Of a stretch of 64,000 nucleotides of DNA, positions 55,404 through 62,846 are shown in pieces. Origin of the DNA: a virus; the IMG/VR virus record IMGVR_UViG_3300022746_000016, positions 1-64,000 of that record; one strand, 5' to 3'. Position 1 is the stretch's first letter. Each line of letters begins with the position of its first letter. The notes under the pieces were generated by a model. The model ran no database searches. It was not told the origin of the DNA and saw nothing but the letters and a program-made list of their open reading frames with translations. The position numbers and the translations under genes were made by a program.

Positions 55404-55627
55404 CAGTACGCCACTCCGTAAGCATAGAACTTACCATTATCGTACTGACCAGTTTCCCAGCTAACACGACGATTACCGCAGTCGCAGCGACGATCCACTC
55501 CATCCCAACCATCGCAGACTACATCTTCATCGTAGTCCATACAGTTTTGACCTTCAAACTCATCCACACCACCAGCATCAATGCCAGCTTGGATGGCTTC
55601 CTCAGCAGTATTATATCCTTGGCTCAT
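55403..55627 (-). CDS. Conserved small phage protein
   Basis: 74 residues. TAEEAIQAGIDAGGVDEFEG, DVVCDGWDGVDRRCDCGNRR and a C-terminal YAYGVAY. Conserved family with a Cys-Cys-Cys site, unknown. Confidence 0.7.
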   Translation of the reverse strand: MSQGYNTAEEAIQAGIDAGGVDEFEGQNCMDYDEDVVCDGWDGVDRRCDCGNRRVSWETGQYDNGKFYAYGVAY

Positions 55628-55636
55628 GATAACTCC

Positions 55637-56026
55637 TTAGTTCTTGTACAAGATTGCAGTTTGTGGATAAGTCACACCAGTGGTAGCAGGGAGCAGAACA
55701 TTACTACCATTTACATTATACACTACATAAGTGAAGTGTTTGTCAACGTAACTCTTACCAGACCTTTCCTTGTAGCCTTCAGCTTCGAAACCGACGAATG
55801 TAGCAGTCACCTTCTCATTTACGAACGTCTTTGGTGTCTGATCAGTCCAGCTATACGAAACGAAATAAGCAAGGACACAAGTCACAGTAGCCACGAAGAA
55901 CCACTGAAAGAACAACTCAGCTTCATTCATCAACACAACGAGGGTGATAAAGATGCAGAGACCGACGATGATACCGAATCCAGTATGGTCAGCAGGGATA
56001 GTGGCGAGAGGGTTAAAGCTATACAT
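55637..56026 (-). CDS. Membrane protein
   Basis: 129 residues. Two hydrophobic segments at about 17-35 and 38-58 (FGIIVGLCIFITLVVLM, FFVATVTCVLAYFVSY), then a 70-residue beta-rich soluble domain. Unknown. Confidence 0.6.
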   Translation of the reverse strand: MYSFNPLATIPADHTGFGIIVGLCIFITLVVLMNEAELFFQWFFVATVTCVLAYFVSYSWTDQTPKTFVNEKVTATFVGFEAEGYKERSGKSYVDKHFTYVVYNVNGSNVLLPATTGVTYPQTAILYKN

Positions 56027-56057
56027 TTGGGTCTTTCTTTCCTAATCAACTGTAGTT

Positions 56058-56085
56058 ATTATACAGTAACTATGCAAGATGTCAA
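56058..56085 (-). promoter_or_regulatory. Early promoter TTGACA-N16-TATAAT with conserved leader
   Basis: A perfect consensus pair: TTGACA at 56080-56085 and TATAAT at 56058-56063 on the minus strand. Leader TACAGTTGATTAGGAAAG. Confidence 0.85.
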
Positions 56086-56100
56086 CAACTAAATGAAATA

Positions 56101-56147
56101 ACCCCACACGAAGTGGGGTCATTAAAGTAATACCTAAGGTTTACTTT
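56101..56147 (-). terminator. Double hairpin: gene-end palindrome plus terminator
   Basis: Minus strand: AAAGTAA-N10-TTACTTT (56124-56147, stem overlaps the nadV stop), then ACCCCAC-TTCGT-GTGGGGT (56101-56119) and TTATTT. Confidence 0.7.
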
Positions 56148-57541
56148 TTAGCGTTGGCTCGAACCTCTGCGAAGTCGTATTCACGGATGATCTGACCATC
56201 ACGGAACACGGTCTGCATAGCCTCTGTCCAGCCTCCGAAGCCTCGATCAGTCCAACCAGCAGGTGGTTTAACACCAGAGGCGAACTCACCTCCAGAATTG
56301 GTCCAGAGGGTCACTCGACCGCCTTTAGAACGCTTTCCAGAGTCGGTTACAGGGTCTTTTACAACGTCCTGCCACACGCCATTGATCTGGATAGACGAAC
56401 ACTTCATAGCGAATCGTTGTGTATCTCGGTTGACGATCTGGAGCAATGCACCACCCATACCGAACGCAATGTTATCAGCAGACCAACCCATTGCCATGAA
56501 GGCACCAAGGATGGAACGGATGGACAATTCGTTCACACCGTCACCTTGGATCAAGCGAACATTGTTCAACACTTTGAATCCTTTGGCGTTGGTTGTGTAA
56601 CCGAACTTCTGACCAAGAATCTCGATCAATTGACGGTTAACAGCAACAGGGTCACCAGAGTCAGGACGAATCACAACAGTGGCACCAGAAGCAATCACTT
56701 CGTCACGCAGTTCTTCACCCCACAGTTTTGATGCAGCATTGAACACGTCATAGCTATCAGACACAACAGCGAGGATGGAACCTTCACGACCGAATTGCTT
56801 CAGCATGTTACGGTATGCATCTACTTCACCATCACGACCCCAAGATGTTACAGTGCTGTGCTCAGCTGCAGGAATTGAGAACCCTGCGATACCAGCGTTA
56901 TAATACTCACGAGCATAGAGCAAACCAGTAATAGTATCAGTGCCCATGAAGTTGACCAAGTGAGCCGCACCCCCAATTCCAGCAGACTCAAGGCTAGATA
57001 CACCACGAGCACCAAAATCGTGCAACTTAAAATCAATGAGAGCAGGGTCACCAGTTTTCTCCAAGTATTCAGCAATCACTTGCTTGATAGTATAAGACTG
57101 GGTTGCCACAGTTGTACCATACCATACGGCACGGAGCAATGCAGTTTCCAGATAAGTTGTCAGCCAGAAACATTCTGGGTCTGTGTTTTCGACAGTCGCC
57201 AGTACATTCGAGACAGGCACCACAGTACCTTCAGGTACAGCACGAATGACCAGAGGCAAGTAGCCTTTGTGCGTATCAAGGATGTATTGCCACCCCTCAC
57301 GATTAAATGGCTCGCCGTGGGCTGTAAGAATCTCATCTGCAACATCAATGTCGGCTTGTGTGATGGGGTCAAGTAAATACTCCTTAATGAACGCTTGAAG
57401 ACCGAACATCAGTGTGCGATCGTATTGACCACCACGAGATTCGATATAAGAATAAACGCCAGTTGTACCAGCAGGATATTGTTTGAACATGCTAACTTTG
57501 TAGCTGTCTGTGTTCAAGAGGATGTTTTTTGCGAGTTTCAT
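56141..57541 (-). CDS. nadV: Nicotinamide phosphoribosyltransferase NadV
   Basis: 466 residues, full length. DSYKVSMFKQYPAGTTGVYS, then LHDFGARGVSSLESAGIGGA, AAEHSTVTSWG, VSDSYDVFNA and VIRPDSGDP are the NAMPT signatures. It makes NMN from nicotinamide and PRPP. The next upstream gene, nadM, is in the same operon and converts NMN to NAD+, so the pair is a complete two-step salvage pathway. Confidence 0.97.
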   Translation of the reverse strand: MKLAKNILLNTDSYKVSMFKQYPAGTTGVYSYIESRGGQYDRTLMFGLQAFIKEYLLDPITQADIDVADEILTAHGEPFNREGWQYILDTHKGYLPLVIRAVPEGTVVPVSNVLATVENTDPECFWLTTYLETALLRAVWYGTTVATQSYTIKQVIAEYLEKTGDPALIDFKLHDFGARGVSSLESAGIGGAAHLVNFMGTDTITGLLYAREYYNAGIAGFSIPAAEHSTVTSWGRDGEVDAYRNMLKQFGREGSILAVVSDSYDVFNAASKLWGEELRDEVIASGATVVIRPDSGDPVAVNRQLIEILGQKFGYTTNAKGFKVLNNVRLIQGDGVNELSIRSILGAFMAMGWSADNIAFGMGGALLQIVNRDTQRFAMKCSSIQINGVWQDVVKDPVTDSGKRSKGGRVTLWTNSGGEFASGVKPPAGWTDRGFGGWTEAMQTVFRDGQIIREYDFAEVRANAKK

Positions 57542-57557
57542 GATTAGCTCCTAATCT

Positions 57558-58532
57558 TTACAGTTTTGAAAATGCTGGCATTGGAACAACACCAGTTACT
57601 TTTGACAAGATGTCTTTGTGGTCGTCATACATCTGAATTGTATTCAGTGCATCAGTGAGTGGCACCCACTTACACAAAGCAGCATCGTCGGCACCATTGG
57701 CACGTGGCAACGAGAAATCAGGATTTGGATTGATTCTCATATACACAGCCATAGTGTTTCGGGGAATACCGAATGAACGACTTGGATCATCGAACAATTC
57801 AGTCTTCACGATAGAGCCACGGAGAACTTTCTCTGGAACTCTAACATTGGTTTCTTCGATCAATTCACGAATGGCACAATCGAGGAATGTCTCACGTTGA
57901 TTACGAAAACCACCTGGAAGAGCCCATGCTCCAGCACCTGGTGCGAACTTGCGTTGGATAAGCAACACATGTCCTTGGCATTCCAGAATCGCATCAGAGC
58001 AGTTGAAGTTCAAAGTCTCTGGGAATGGATAGTTGGCGAAAGTTGTTTTCTCTTTTTGGTAGAATGCGTAGTCAGCTTGAACAGTTGCAGGCATGTCTGG
58101 ATCTTTCAGATCGAACATACGCTGGCGAACCATCGTAGCGTTCACGTTGTACTGTGACTCAATACTCTTGAATGGCCAGTCAGGGAACCATGTCAGATAG
58201 TTGTTACCTTCTTTCATGTGACCGAACAGAGTTGGAACGCCCATGTCATAGTGTTCAACAGTGGCACGAACGTCCGACATCCATTGTGAGTCAGAGTAGC
58301 GATAGTCGTTTAGTGGGAGAATCTCATAATTCGAGATGTTGACATTACGCAGTTTGCTACGTAACATTGATACACGCTCTTGGAATGTCCAAGGGTTTTT
58401 GATTGATCGACATTGATTCGCAGAACCAACGAGGATGTAGAGTTTATCTACTTGAGAAGCGGCAATGCCCAGTGCGTGGACATGACCAGTGTGAACGGGT
58501 TGAAAACGTCCGATAAAAATTCCATTTTTCAT
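57558..58532 (-). CDS. nadM: Bifunctional NMN adenylyltransferase / Nudix hydrolase
   Basis: 324 residues. N-terminal nucleotidyltransferase with GRFQPVHTGH at 8-17 and the second motif NVNATMVRQRM; C-terminal Nudix domain with GGFRNQRETFLDCAIRELIE followed by ETNV (GX5EX7REUXEE). The enzyme makes NAD+ from NMN; Nudix partners in this fusion often hydrolyse ADP-ribose. Together with nadV matches the phage NAD+ restoring route described as NARP2. Confidence 0.93.
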   Translation of the reverse strand: MKNGIFIGRFQPVHTGHVHALGIAASQVDKLYILVGSANQCRSIKNPWTFQERVSMLRSKLRNVNISNYEILPLNDYRYSDSQWMSDVRATVEHYDMGVPTLFGHMKEGNNYLTWFPDWPFKSIESQYNVNATMVRQRMFDLKDPDMPATVQADYAFYQKEKTTFANYPFPETLNFNCSDAILECQGHVLLIQRKFAPGAGAWALPGGFRNQRETFLDCAIRELIEETNVRVPEKVLRGSIVKTELFDDPSRSFGIPRNTMAVYMRINPNPDFSLPRANGADDAALCKWVPLTDALNTIQMYDDHKDILSKVTGVVPMPAFSKL

Positions 58533-58558
58533 TTTCTTAGCTCCTAAGAATTCATTCT

Positions 58559-58579
58559 AGAGTCTGACTACCAGACTCT
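58559..58579 (-). other. Leader hairpin before nadM
   Basis: AGAGTCTG-GTAGT-CAGACTCT, a perfect 8-bp stem in the 5' leader on the minus strand. There is no T run after it, so it may protect or regulate the mRNA rather than terminate. Confidence 0.6.
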
Positions 58580-58589
58580 TTGTTTATAT

Positions 58590-58618
58590 ATCTTACTCCA
58601 AAACTATCTGCAAGTCAA
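58590..58618 (-). promoter_or_regulatory. Promoter of the nadM-nadV operon, TTGACT-N17-TAAGAT
   Basis: TTGACT at 58613-58618 and a weak -10 box TAAGAT at 58590-58595 on the minus strand, overlapping the 3' end of the HD gene. Confidence 0.6.
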
Positions 58619-59079
58619 GTAGTAATTTTCTCAAAAGAGGCAACACGAGCCTTGATTTCCATGTAGAAGGTTTGGTACTTAGCGATTCGAGCGATATCCT
58701 TCTCAGTCACACCCTTCAACCGACGGATATCGGTATTGTGTCGCAAGTCAGCCATCTTAACACGCATGGCGTCGTAGTTGGAGAACACGCCAGTCTTGTA
58801 CTCTTCGTAAGTCTGGCCACGTTGCTTTGTCAAGCACTGTAGACCTTTGATTACTCGCTCAGAGATGCCAGCATCACGTAGATCTTGGTAAGTCACATCA
58901 GTGTCTTCAATCACGTCATGACCAAGAGCCATGCACATCAGTTCTTCGTCGTCAGACTTCAGGTAGTGCATCACTTTCAAAGGATGGAGAATGTAGGGAT
59001 TTCCACCCTTGTCGAATTGACCGTGATGAGCATTAACAGCGATGTTAAGCATTTTGTCGAGCATCTCACCTTTTCTCAT
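58615..59079 (-). CDS. HD-domain (p)ppGpp hydrolase-like protein (MESH1 type)
   Basis: 154 residues. NAHHGQFDKGGNPYILHPLK, then ALGHDVIEDTDVTYQDLRDA and MADLRHNTDIRRL are the RelA/SpoT hydrolase motifs (H, HD, D, N). No synthetase or regulatory domain, so it is a stand-alone hydrolase. It may lower (p)ppGpp or a related alarmone in the infected cell; other HD substrates are possible. Confidence 0.87.
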   Translation of the reverse strand: MRKGEMLDKMLNIAVNAHHGQFDKGGNPYILHPLKVMHYLKSDDEELMCMALGHDVIEDTDVTYQDLRDAGISERVIKGLQCLTKQRGQTYEEYKTGVFSNYDAMRVKMADLRHNTDIRRLKGVTEKDIARIAKYQTFYMEIKARVASFEKITT

Positions 59080-59105
59080 AACCTTCTCTCCTAATCAGTA
59101 ACTTT

Positions 59106-59134
59106 ATTATACAACAAATATCATAAGAAGACAA
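59106..59134 (-). promoter_or_regulatory. Early promoter TTGTCT-N17-TATAAT
   Basis: TTGTCT at 59129-59134 and TATAAT at 59106-59111 on the minus strand. The -35 box lies in the end of the 38-residue gene. Confidence 0.8.
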
Positions 59135-59237
59135 CCAAGCAGACTAATCCCATGACGACAATAAGGGCAATAGAGTCAGCCAGATCCTCTCCAGAACTAA
59201 TACTTTTGGTTGACTTTAGGTAATCGTACCACTTCAT
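59121..59237 (-). CDS. Very small membrane protein
   Basis: 38 residues: KWYDYLKSTKSISSGEDLAD followed by one hydrophobic helix (SIALIVVMGLVCLVVFL). ATGA overlap with the next gene. Confidence 0.55.
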   Translation of the reverse strand: MKWYDYLKSTKSISSGEDLADSIALIVVMGLVCLVVFL

Positions 59238-59395
59238 TCTGGAACTCCAATAACTTTACAATGTTGGTCTCTCGGGAGACTTTTCTCGCACTGTTGCACA
59301 GCTTCTCGGTACTTAGTGTTATTGCTCCAAGGGCTGTTGAACAACCAAATTGCGATCATAAAGCCCATTAACATCGACCAAAGAACGTCTCTCAT
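59234..59395 (-). CDS. Small membrane-anchored protein with CxxxxPxxxC tail
   Basis: 53 residues. RDVLWSMLMGFMIAIWLFNS is a membrane segment; the tail contains CEKSLPRDQHCKVI. This is a short pattern seen in T4-like phages. Function unknown. Confidence 0.6.
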   Translation of the reverse strand: MRDVLWSMLMGFMIAIWLFNSPWSNNTKYREAVQQCEKSLPRDQHCKVIGVPE

Positions 59396-59886
59396 TCCCA
59401 CTCTCCTACAGGCACTACGATGCCACCAGTTGTTACGATACCATTGACCACTTGAGTAGACTCTTCAGAGTCGTAAGTCAAGCCGAGAACCTTCATCATC
59501 TTGTGCTTGACAAGCATGTTCGGGATTCGTAGGCGCTCAGTGGCAGTAAAGCCCATCATTGTAGCCACTTCAGTAACCGCACCTGAGCGACAGATTCCAG
59601 CGTGACAGTGGACCACTACGTTCATAGAATTGTCCAATGCGTATTGGAGCAAGTCAACCAGTTCTTGGGCGTCTGCGTCACTGATGAGACATTCCTCTGG
59701 GAAAGTACCATCGTTCTCAGCATCGAGGAACTCAAAGTGGCGAGACACTACTTTGAATGGGAACTTCGGTGTAGGAAACGTAGATGCAGGATCTCCAATT
59801 TGGATCAGCATGGCATTTGGACCAGCATCAAAGTGATGGCCATTACGCACAGCGTCCTTGCTTACATTCTCGATCCAGCGAGTCAT
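59392..59886 (-). CDS. Dual-specificity-type protein phosphatase
   Basis: 164 residues. VVVHCHAGICRSGAV holds the CX5R signature (Cys94, Arg100) followed by Ser; a general-acid Asp may be in the FLDAEND loop. Similar phage phosphatases are common; target could be a host phosphoprotein or an RNA cap. Ends with ATGA to the small gene downstream. Confidence 0.85.
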   Translation of the reverse strand: MTRWIENVSKDAVRNGHHFDAGPNAMLIQIGDPASTFPTPKFPFKVVSRHFEFLDAENDGTFPEECLISDADAQELVDLLQYALDNSMNVVVHCHAGICRSGAVTEVATMMGFTATERLRIPNMLVKHKMMKVLGLTYDSEESTQVVNGIVTTGGIVVPVGEWE

Positions 59887-60098
59887 TTTGTTACCTTTGA
59901 TAGTTGTACTTCGAATGAAGACTTGTTCATTTTGTTGTCGTAGAAGACGAAGGTCTTACCAAGTCCAAGGCTGTTACCCATTTCCTCAGCACAGAGACGC
60001 ACAGCTGCATTCACAGCGATAGAGTCACCCACGCCACGCTTGATGGCAGTAGCTGTTGAATAGAACGAAACTCCATTCACAATCACACGATATTTCAT
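59883..60098 (-). CDS. Small hypothetical protein
   Basis: 71 residues. KYRVIVNGVSFYSTATAIKR, later EEMGNSLGLGKTFVFYDNKM. Beta-rich. The next gene upstream begins similarly (KYVLITKTG), so the two may be related. Confidence 0.6.
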   Translation of the reverse strand: MKYRVIVNGVSFYSTATAIKRGVGDSIAVNAAVRLCAEEMGNSLGLGKTFVFYDNKMNKSSFEVQLSKVTK

Positions 60099-60220
60099 AC
60101 CATTTCCTCGATTTCTTCACAACAGATTACACCACCATTGATAGTGAGATACAACTCAGCTACCGACTTTATATAGAAACACATTACTCGACCAGTCTTT
60201 GTAATCAGCACGTATTTCAT
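60095..60220 (-). CDS. Very small hypothetical protein
   Basis: 41 residues: KYVLITKTGRVMCFYIKSVA, then ELYLTINGGVICCEEIEEM. First gene after the promoter at 60245; Shine-Dalgarno AGGAGAACG. Confidence 0.55.
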   Translation of the reverse strand: MKYVLITKTGRVMCFYIKSVAELYLTINGGVICCEEIEEMV

Positions 60221-60244
60221 TCGTTCTCCTAAGCAGATAACTCT

Positions 60245-60272
60245 ATTATACAGTAACCTTGCAAGAAGTCAA
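60245..60272 (-). promoter_or_regulatory. Early promoter TTGACT-N16-TATAAT
   Basis: TTGACT at 60267-60272, TATAAT at 60245-60250 on the minus strand. Confidence 0.8.
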
Positions 60273-60287
60273 CAACTAAATGCAGAA

Positions 60288-60308
60288 AACCCTACACTCG
60301 GTAGGGTT
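60288..60308 (-). terminator. Rho-independent terminator
   Basis: Minus strand AACCCTAC-CGAGT-GTAGGGTT followed by TTCTG; ends the radical SAM operon. Confidence 0.75.
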
Positions 60309-60332
60309 ATTCTTGGAAAACGAAAGTATTAC

Positions 60333-61031
60333 TTATTCATAGCTGTTAATGAAGATCTTTTCTTCTTTGGCAGTTCTTGAGATCCACTTATCAGATGGAG
60401 GTTCAATCCCGTTATCTTTCATAATCTCGATCAGGTGCCAACGATTTGACTTTAGAATCTGTAGGTCGATTCCATTGTCCTTGGCTATCTGCTTGGCAAG
60501 TTCAATCTGATGTTCATTGTGTTTGAATACGATAAACTGCCAGACTACAGCTACACCCATCGACGCGCCCAACTTCATTGCTTCAAGAACTTCATCGAAT
60601 CGAGTATTGACACGATAGATGTTTGCAGCTTCTTGGTCAGCGCCGTCAAGTCCGAATATCCAACTGACATTCTTATGTGATAGCGAGTACATTTTCTTCC
60701 ACCACTCAGGTTTCTTTCTTGTACCATTGGTATTGATAGAGAAAGACTTATGTGGATTCTCCGAAACAAGTTTCATAACCTGATCAAACTTGCTATGGTA
60801 AATTGGATCAGAAATTTGACCACAGAAGCTAATATGTCTAGCTTTACTAATGACCATCTTCAATTCAGTCATAGTCATTTCACCAGACTCCTTGATTCTT
60901 TCCTTACCACCTTCTAGCTGTCGGACACAGAATGGGCATTCTAGTGGACACTTATACGTAATATCCAAGTTGAATTTATCTACACTGTTGATGTAGTCAG
61001 CATAGAAACTCGCGAACTCTTTAGGATTCAT
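60333..61031 (-). CDS. Radical SAM enzyme
   Basis: 232 residues from ATG 61031. LDITYKCPLECPFCVRQLEG holds CX3CX2C (C28, C32, C35) for the [4Fe-4S] cluster; FSINTNGTRKKPEWW and WIFGLDGADQE follow the radical SAM barrel. It is short and has no auxiliary SPASM region. The overlapping upstream gene encodes a Cys-rich protein that may supply it. Substrate unknown. Confidence 0.88.
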   Translation of the reverse strand: MNPKEFASFYADYINSVDKFNLDITYKCPLECPFCVRQLEGGKERIKESGEMTMTELKMVISKARHISFCGQISDPIYHSKFDQVMKLVSENPHKSFSINTNGTRKKPEWWKKMYSLSHKNVSWIFGLDGADQEAANIYRVNTRFDEVLEAMKLGASMGVAVVWQFIVFKHNEHQIELAKQIAKDNGIDLQILKSNRWHLIEIMKDNGIEPPSDKWISRTAKEEKIFINSYE

Positions 61032-61326
61032 TACACTTCTGCTTACACACTGTTGGTGCATTATCTGGATCGTTAATTAGAGTGTTATGTAGATTGACCC
61101 ACTGCGGAGACATAAAGATTGTCTTGAGAGATGAATGTTTCTTCATCTGCAGATCTTCATTTAGTAAATCAAACTTGCTGATGTCCTGTCGTTCAGGATT
61201 GATTGAGTTTGCCCAGCAACAGGGTAAAAGATAACCTGTTGCTGTGTGTCCTGCGCTAACCTGAGATTCATTGATAACTTTTTCTCCATCAATGATCCAG
61301 TAAGGATGACACTTTGGTTTAAGCAT
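61021..61326 (-). CDS. Cys-rich SPASM-like partner of the radical SAM enzyme
   Basis: 101 residues from ATG 61326, which touches the previous stop. Cysteines: C6, C36-C37 (GYLLPCCWAN), C94 and C98 (VCKQKC). A CC...C...C arrangement after an LPC motif resembles the C-terminal SPASM region of radical SAM enzymes, here encoded as a separate protein. QWVNLHNTL sits between. The operon overlap (11 bases) argues for a two-subunit enzyme. Confidence 0.7.
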   Translation of the reverse strand: MLKPKCHPYWIIDGEKVINESQVSAGHTATGYLLPCCWANSINPERQDISKFDLLNEDLQMKKHSSLKTIFMSPQWVNLHNTLINDPDNAPTVCKQKCNES

Positions 61327-61532
61327 CAACCACCACGTCCTGCGCCACGATTAGTTGGTCGTGCAGCAATACGATTAACAGATTGCTTGACCAGCTTAGT
61401 AGCTTCACCTTTACTGAAACCTCTTTGTTGGAGTTGCTTACGTGCTTTCTTTTTAGTACGTTTTAGAAGTTTTTCTGCATGCCACTTATCAGCAAAAGAT
61501 GCATGTTTAACTTCAGTTGTTTCAGTGTTCAT
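61326..61532 (-). CDS. Small basic protein with Gly/Arg tail
   Basis: 68 residues. KLLKRTKKKARKQLQQRGFS, then KGEATKLVKQSVN and a C-terminal ARPTNRGAGRGG. Located directly upstream of the radical SAM pair, so it could be an RNA- or DNA-binding partner or a substrate. No leader-peptide motif is evident. Confidence 0.55.
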   Translation of the reverse strand: MNTETTEVKHASFADKWHAEKLLKRTKKKARKQLQQRGFSKGEATKLVKQSVNRIAARPTNRGAGRGG

Positions 61533-61539
61533 AATTTAA

Positions 61540-61788
61540 TTAGATAGTAGTGACTGTTACAGTATAGCCATTTTTTGATGCAAGATCAGTGATGAACGCA
61601 GACCATTCATCTGCGGCAGCTTGATCAATCCAAACTTTAGAAGCTGAAAGAGAATCAAGCTGCACGAAATCGACAGTTGTTTTTCCAGCAGCAATTGCAT
61701 TTTGTACCCAAGGTTGCTTCACAGATTGAATATTAGAATCTGTGGCATATCCTAGTTTATTCCATGCCGTTTTAGTAGTTACAGACAT
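61540..61788 (-). CDS. Small hypothetical protein heading the radical SAM operon
   Basis: 82 residues. KLGYATDSNIQSVKQPWVQN, later KVWIDQAAADEWSAFITDLA and a beta C-terminus. AAGGAAAA is a strong Shine-Dalgarno site. It looks like one of the short beta-alpha proteins common in T4-like phages. Unknown. Confidence 0.65.
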   Translation of the reverse strand: MSVTTKTAWNKLGYATDSNIQSVKQPWVQNAIAAGKTTVDFVQLDSLSASKVWIDQAAADEWSAFITDLASKNGYTVTVTTI

Positions 61789-61813
61789 ATATTTTCCTTA
61801 TAGTTATTATGAT

Positions 61814-61883
61814 AGTTGGTGGAGATATTCTAGGTTTCTCGCTTATCGCACCATGATCGTCCTAGTACCTAGGTAGACCAACT
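61814..61883 (-). ncRNA. Candidate structured leader RNA
   Basis: 70 bases closed by a perfect 7-bp helix (minus AGTTGGT with ACCAACT), with an inner 6-bp helix (CTAGGT with ACCTAG, + positions 61830-61835 and 61867-61872) and an apical loop of about 30 bases. It lies 25 bases before the first gene of the radical SAM operon. It is tRNA-sized but not a tRNA cloverleaf. Could be a riboswitch or processing signal. Confidence 0.35.
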
Positions 61884-62001
61884 TACCATATAGAAACATA
61901 CTGCCAATTATTCTAGATATGCTAACAAACCTAGACTATTTTTATCTGAAACGACTCGGAGTACGACTCCCAAGCTCAATATGTTTTTATATAGTGGCAG
62001 T
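61884..62001 (-). other. Intergenic, with a fragment similar to the next gene
   Basis: No start codon, but minus-strand reading HIELGSRTP near 61960 parallels HFEFGSHDP of the 62002 gene. It looks like a remnant of a duplicated 5' end. Confidence 0.35.
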
Positions 62002-62196
62002 TTAGTCCGACAACTGCCAAAGAGTTGTTGTAGTTTGCTCTAGAAACAACATACATTTAGCTTTCGCAAGGCACTCCACGTTTGTACCTTCTGGTAGATA
62101 CCATAATTCAATATACTCCCAGAAGTCGTCACCTCCTGTAACCATTACACTTCTCTTGTTCGGGTCATGACTCCCAAACTCAAAATGTCTTGACAC
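62002..62196 (-). CDS. Small hypothetical protein, GTG start
   Basis: 64 residues from GTG 62196: RHFEFGSHDPNKRSVMVTGG, then DDFWEYIELWYLPEG and two cysteines. No clear Shine-Dalgarno. Acidic/aromatic. Unknown; moderate support. Confidence 0.5.
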   Translation of the reverse strand: MSRHFEFGSHDPNKRSVMVTGGDDFWEYIELWYLPEGTNVECLAKAKCMLFLEQTTTTLWQLSD

Positions 62197-62294
62197 GACT
62201 GGCTATGCCTGCATTTGACTAAAAGTATACTGAATTATAGTGACTGGTGATTACGCACACCAGTCAATGCGCCCGCCCCTAAGCGACTAGGAAT

Positions 62295-62302
62295 TATAAA
62301 TA
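62295..62302 (+). promoter_or_regulatory. T4-type late promoter TATAAATA
   Basis: An exact T4 late -10 element on the plus strand, 59 bases before the ATG of the homing-endonuclease-like gene. The surrounding genes are all on the minus strand. Confidence 0.75.
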
Positions 62303-62360
62303 GGTGTGAGTCACGAGATTGCCGTCTCTACTCACTCTAACATAAAAGGACTATGCCAGC

Positions 62361-62846
62361 ATGAGTATTTATACTTACACCCAAGAGTCATTCGACTCAC
62401 AAAATCTCCAACTCTCTAAGTTATTCTGTATCGAGTACGTTCACATCAAACTAACAGATGAAGAACGAACCGTTGAACGAGTTAAACACACAAGATTCAA
62501 AAACCCTGGATTTCCTGGTACTGGTCGCAGAGCAGCTGAAACCAAAAGAAAACTAGGCATTCCTACTGGATTAACATCAGAAACTGCAAAGCGTATGGTT
62601 GAAACAAAACGTAAAAAATACGGTTCTAATACCTACCATATGCAAAACACTGAGTGTGTTAATAAAGCCAAACAGAAGAATCTAGAATTGTCAAACAGAC
62701 CAATCGTAGAACAACTTAGACAGTTGGCGAAAATTCACCAACTGAAACTTGGATCAGGGTGGATCCGAAAATCTGACCACTGGATCCAAGAGATGATCGA
62801 TCTAATTAAAGATCGTAACGTGGATTCATCAATGCCTTCAGCATGA
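62361..62846 (+). CDS. Homing-endonuclease-like DNA-binding protein
   Basis: 161 residues on the strand opposite to its neighbours. NPGFPGTGRRAAETKRKLGI and MVETKRKKYGSNTYHMQNTE are short helix-turn repeats of the kind in the DNA-binding parts of phage homing endonucleases (ETKRKKYG-type); SGWIRKSDHWIQEMIDLIKD ends it. I see no GIY-YIG or HNH catalytic core, so it may be a DNA-binding remnant or a relative of Mob/Seg genes. Overlaps the end of the vWA gene by 41 bases. Confidence 0.6.
   Translation: MSIYTYTQESFDSQNLQLSKLFCIEYVHIKLTDEERTVERVKHTRFKNPGFPGTGRRAAETKRKLGIPTGLTSETAKRMVETKRKKYGSNTYHMQNTECVNKAKQKNLELSNRPIVEQLRQLAKIHQLKLGSGWIRKSDHWIQEMIDLIKDRNVDSSMPSA

Noticed and set aside
61814-61883. 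A tRNA gene
   Set aside because: Length and outer helix fit, but there is no T arm with TTCRANY, no anticodon arm and no D arm. Kept only as a candidate structured leader.
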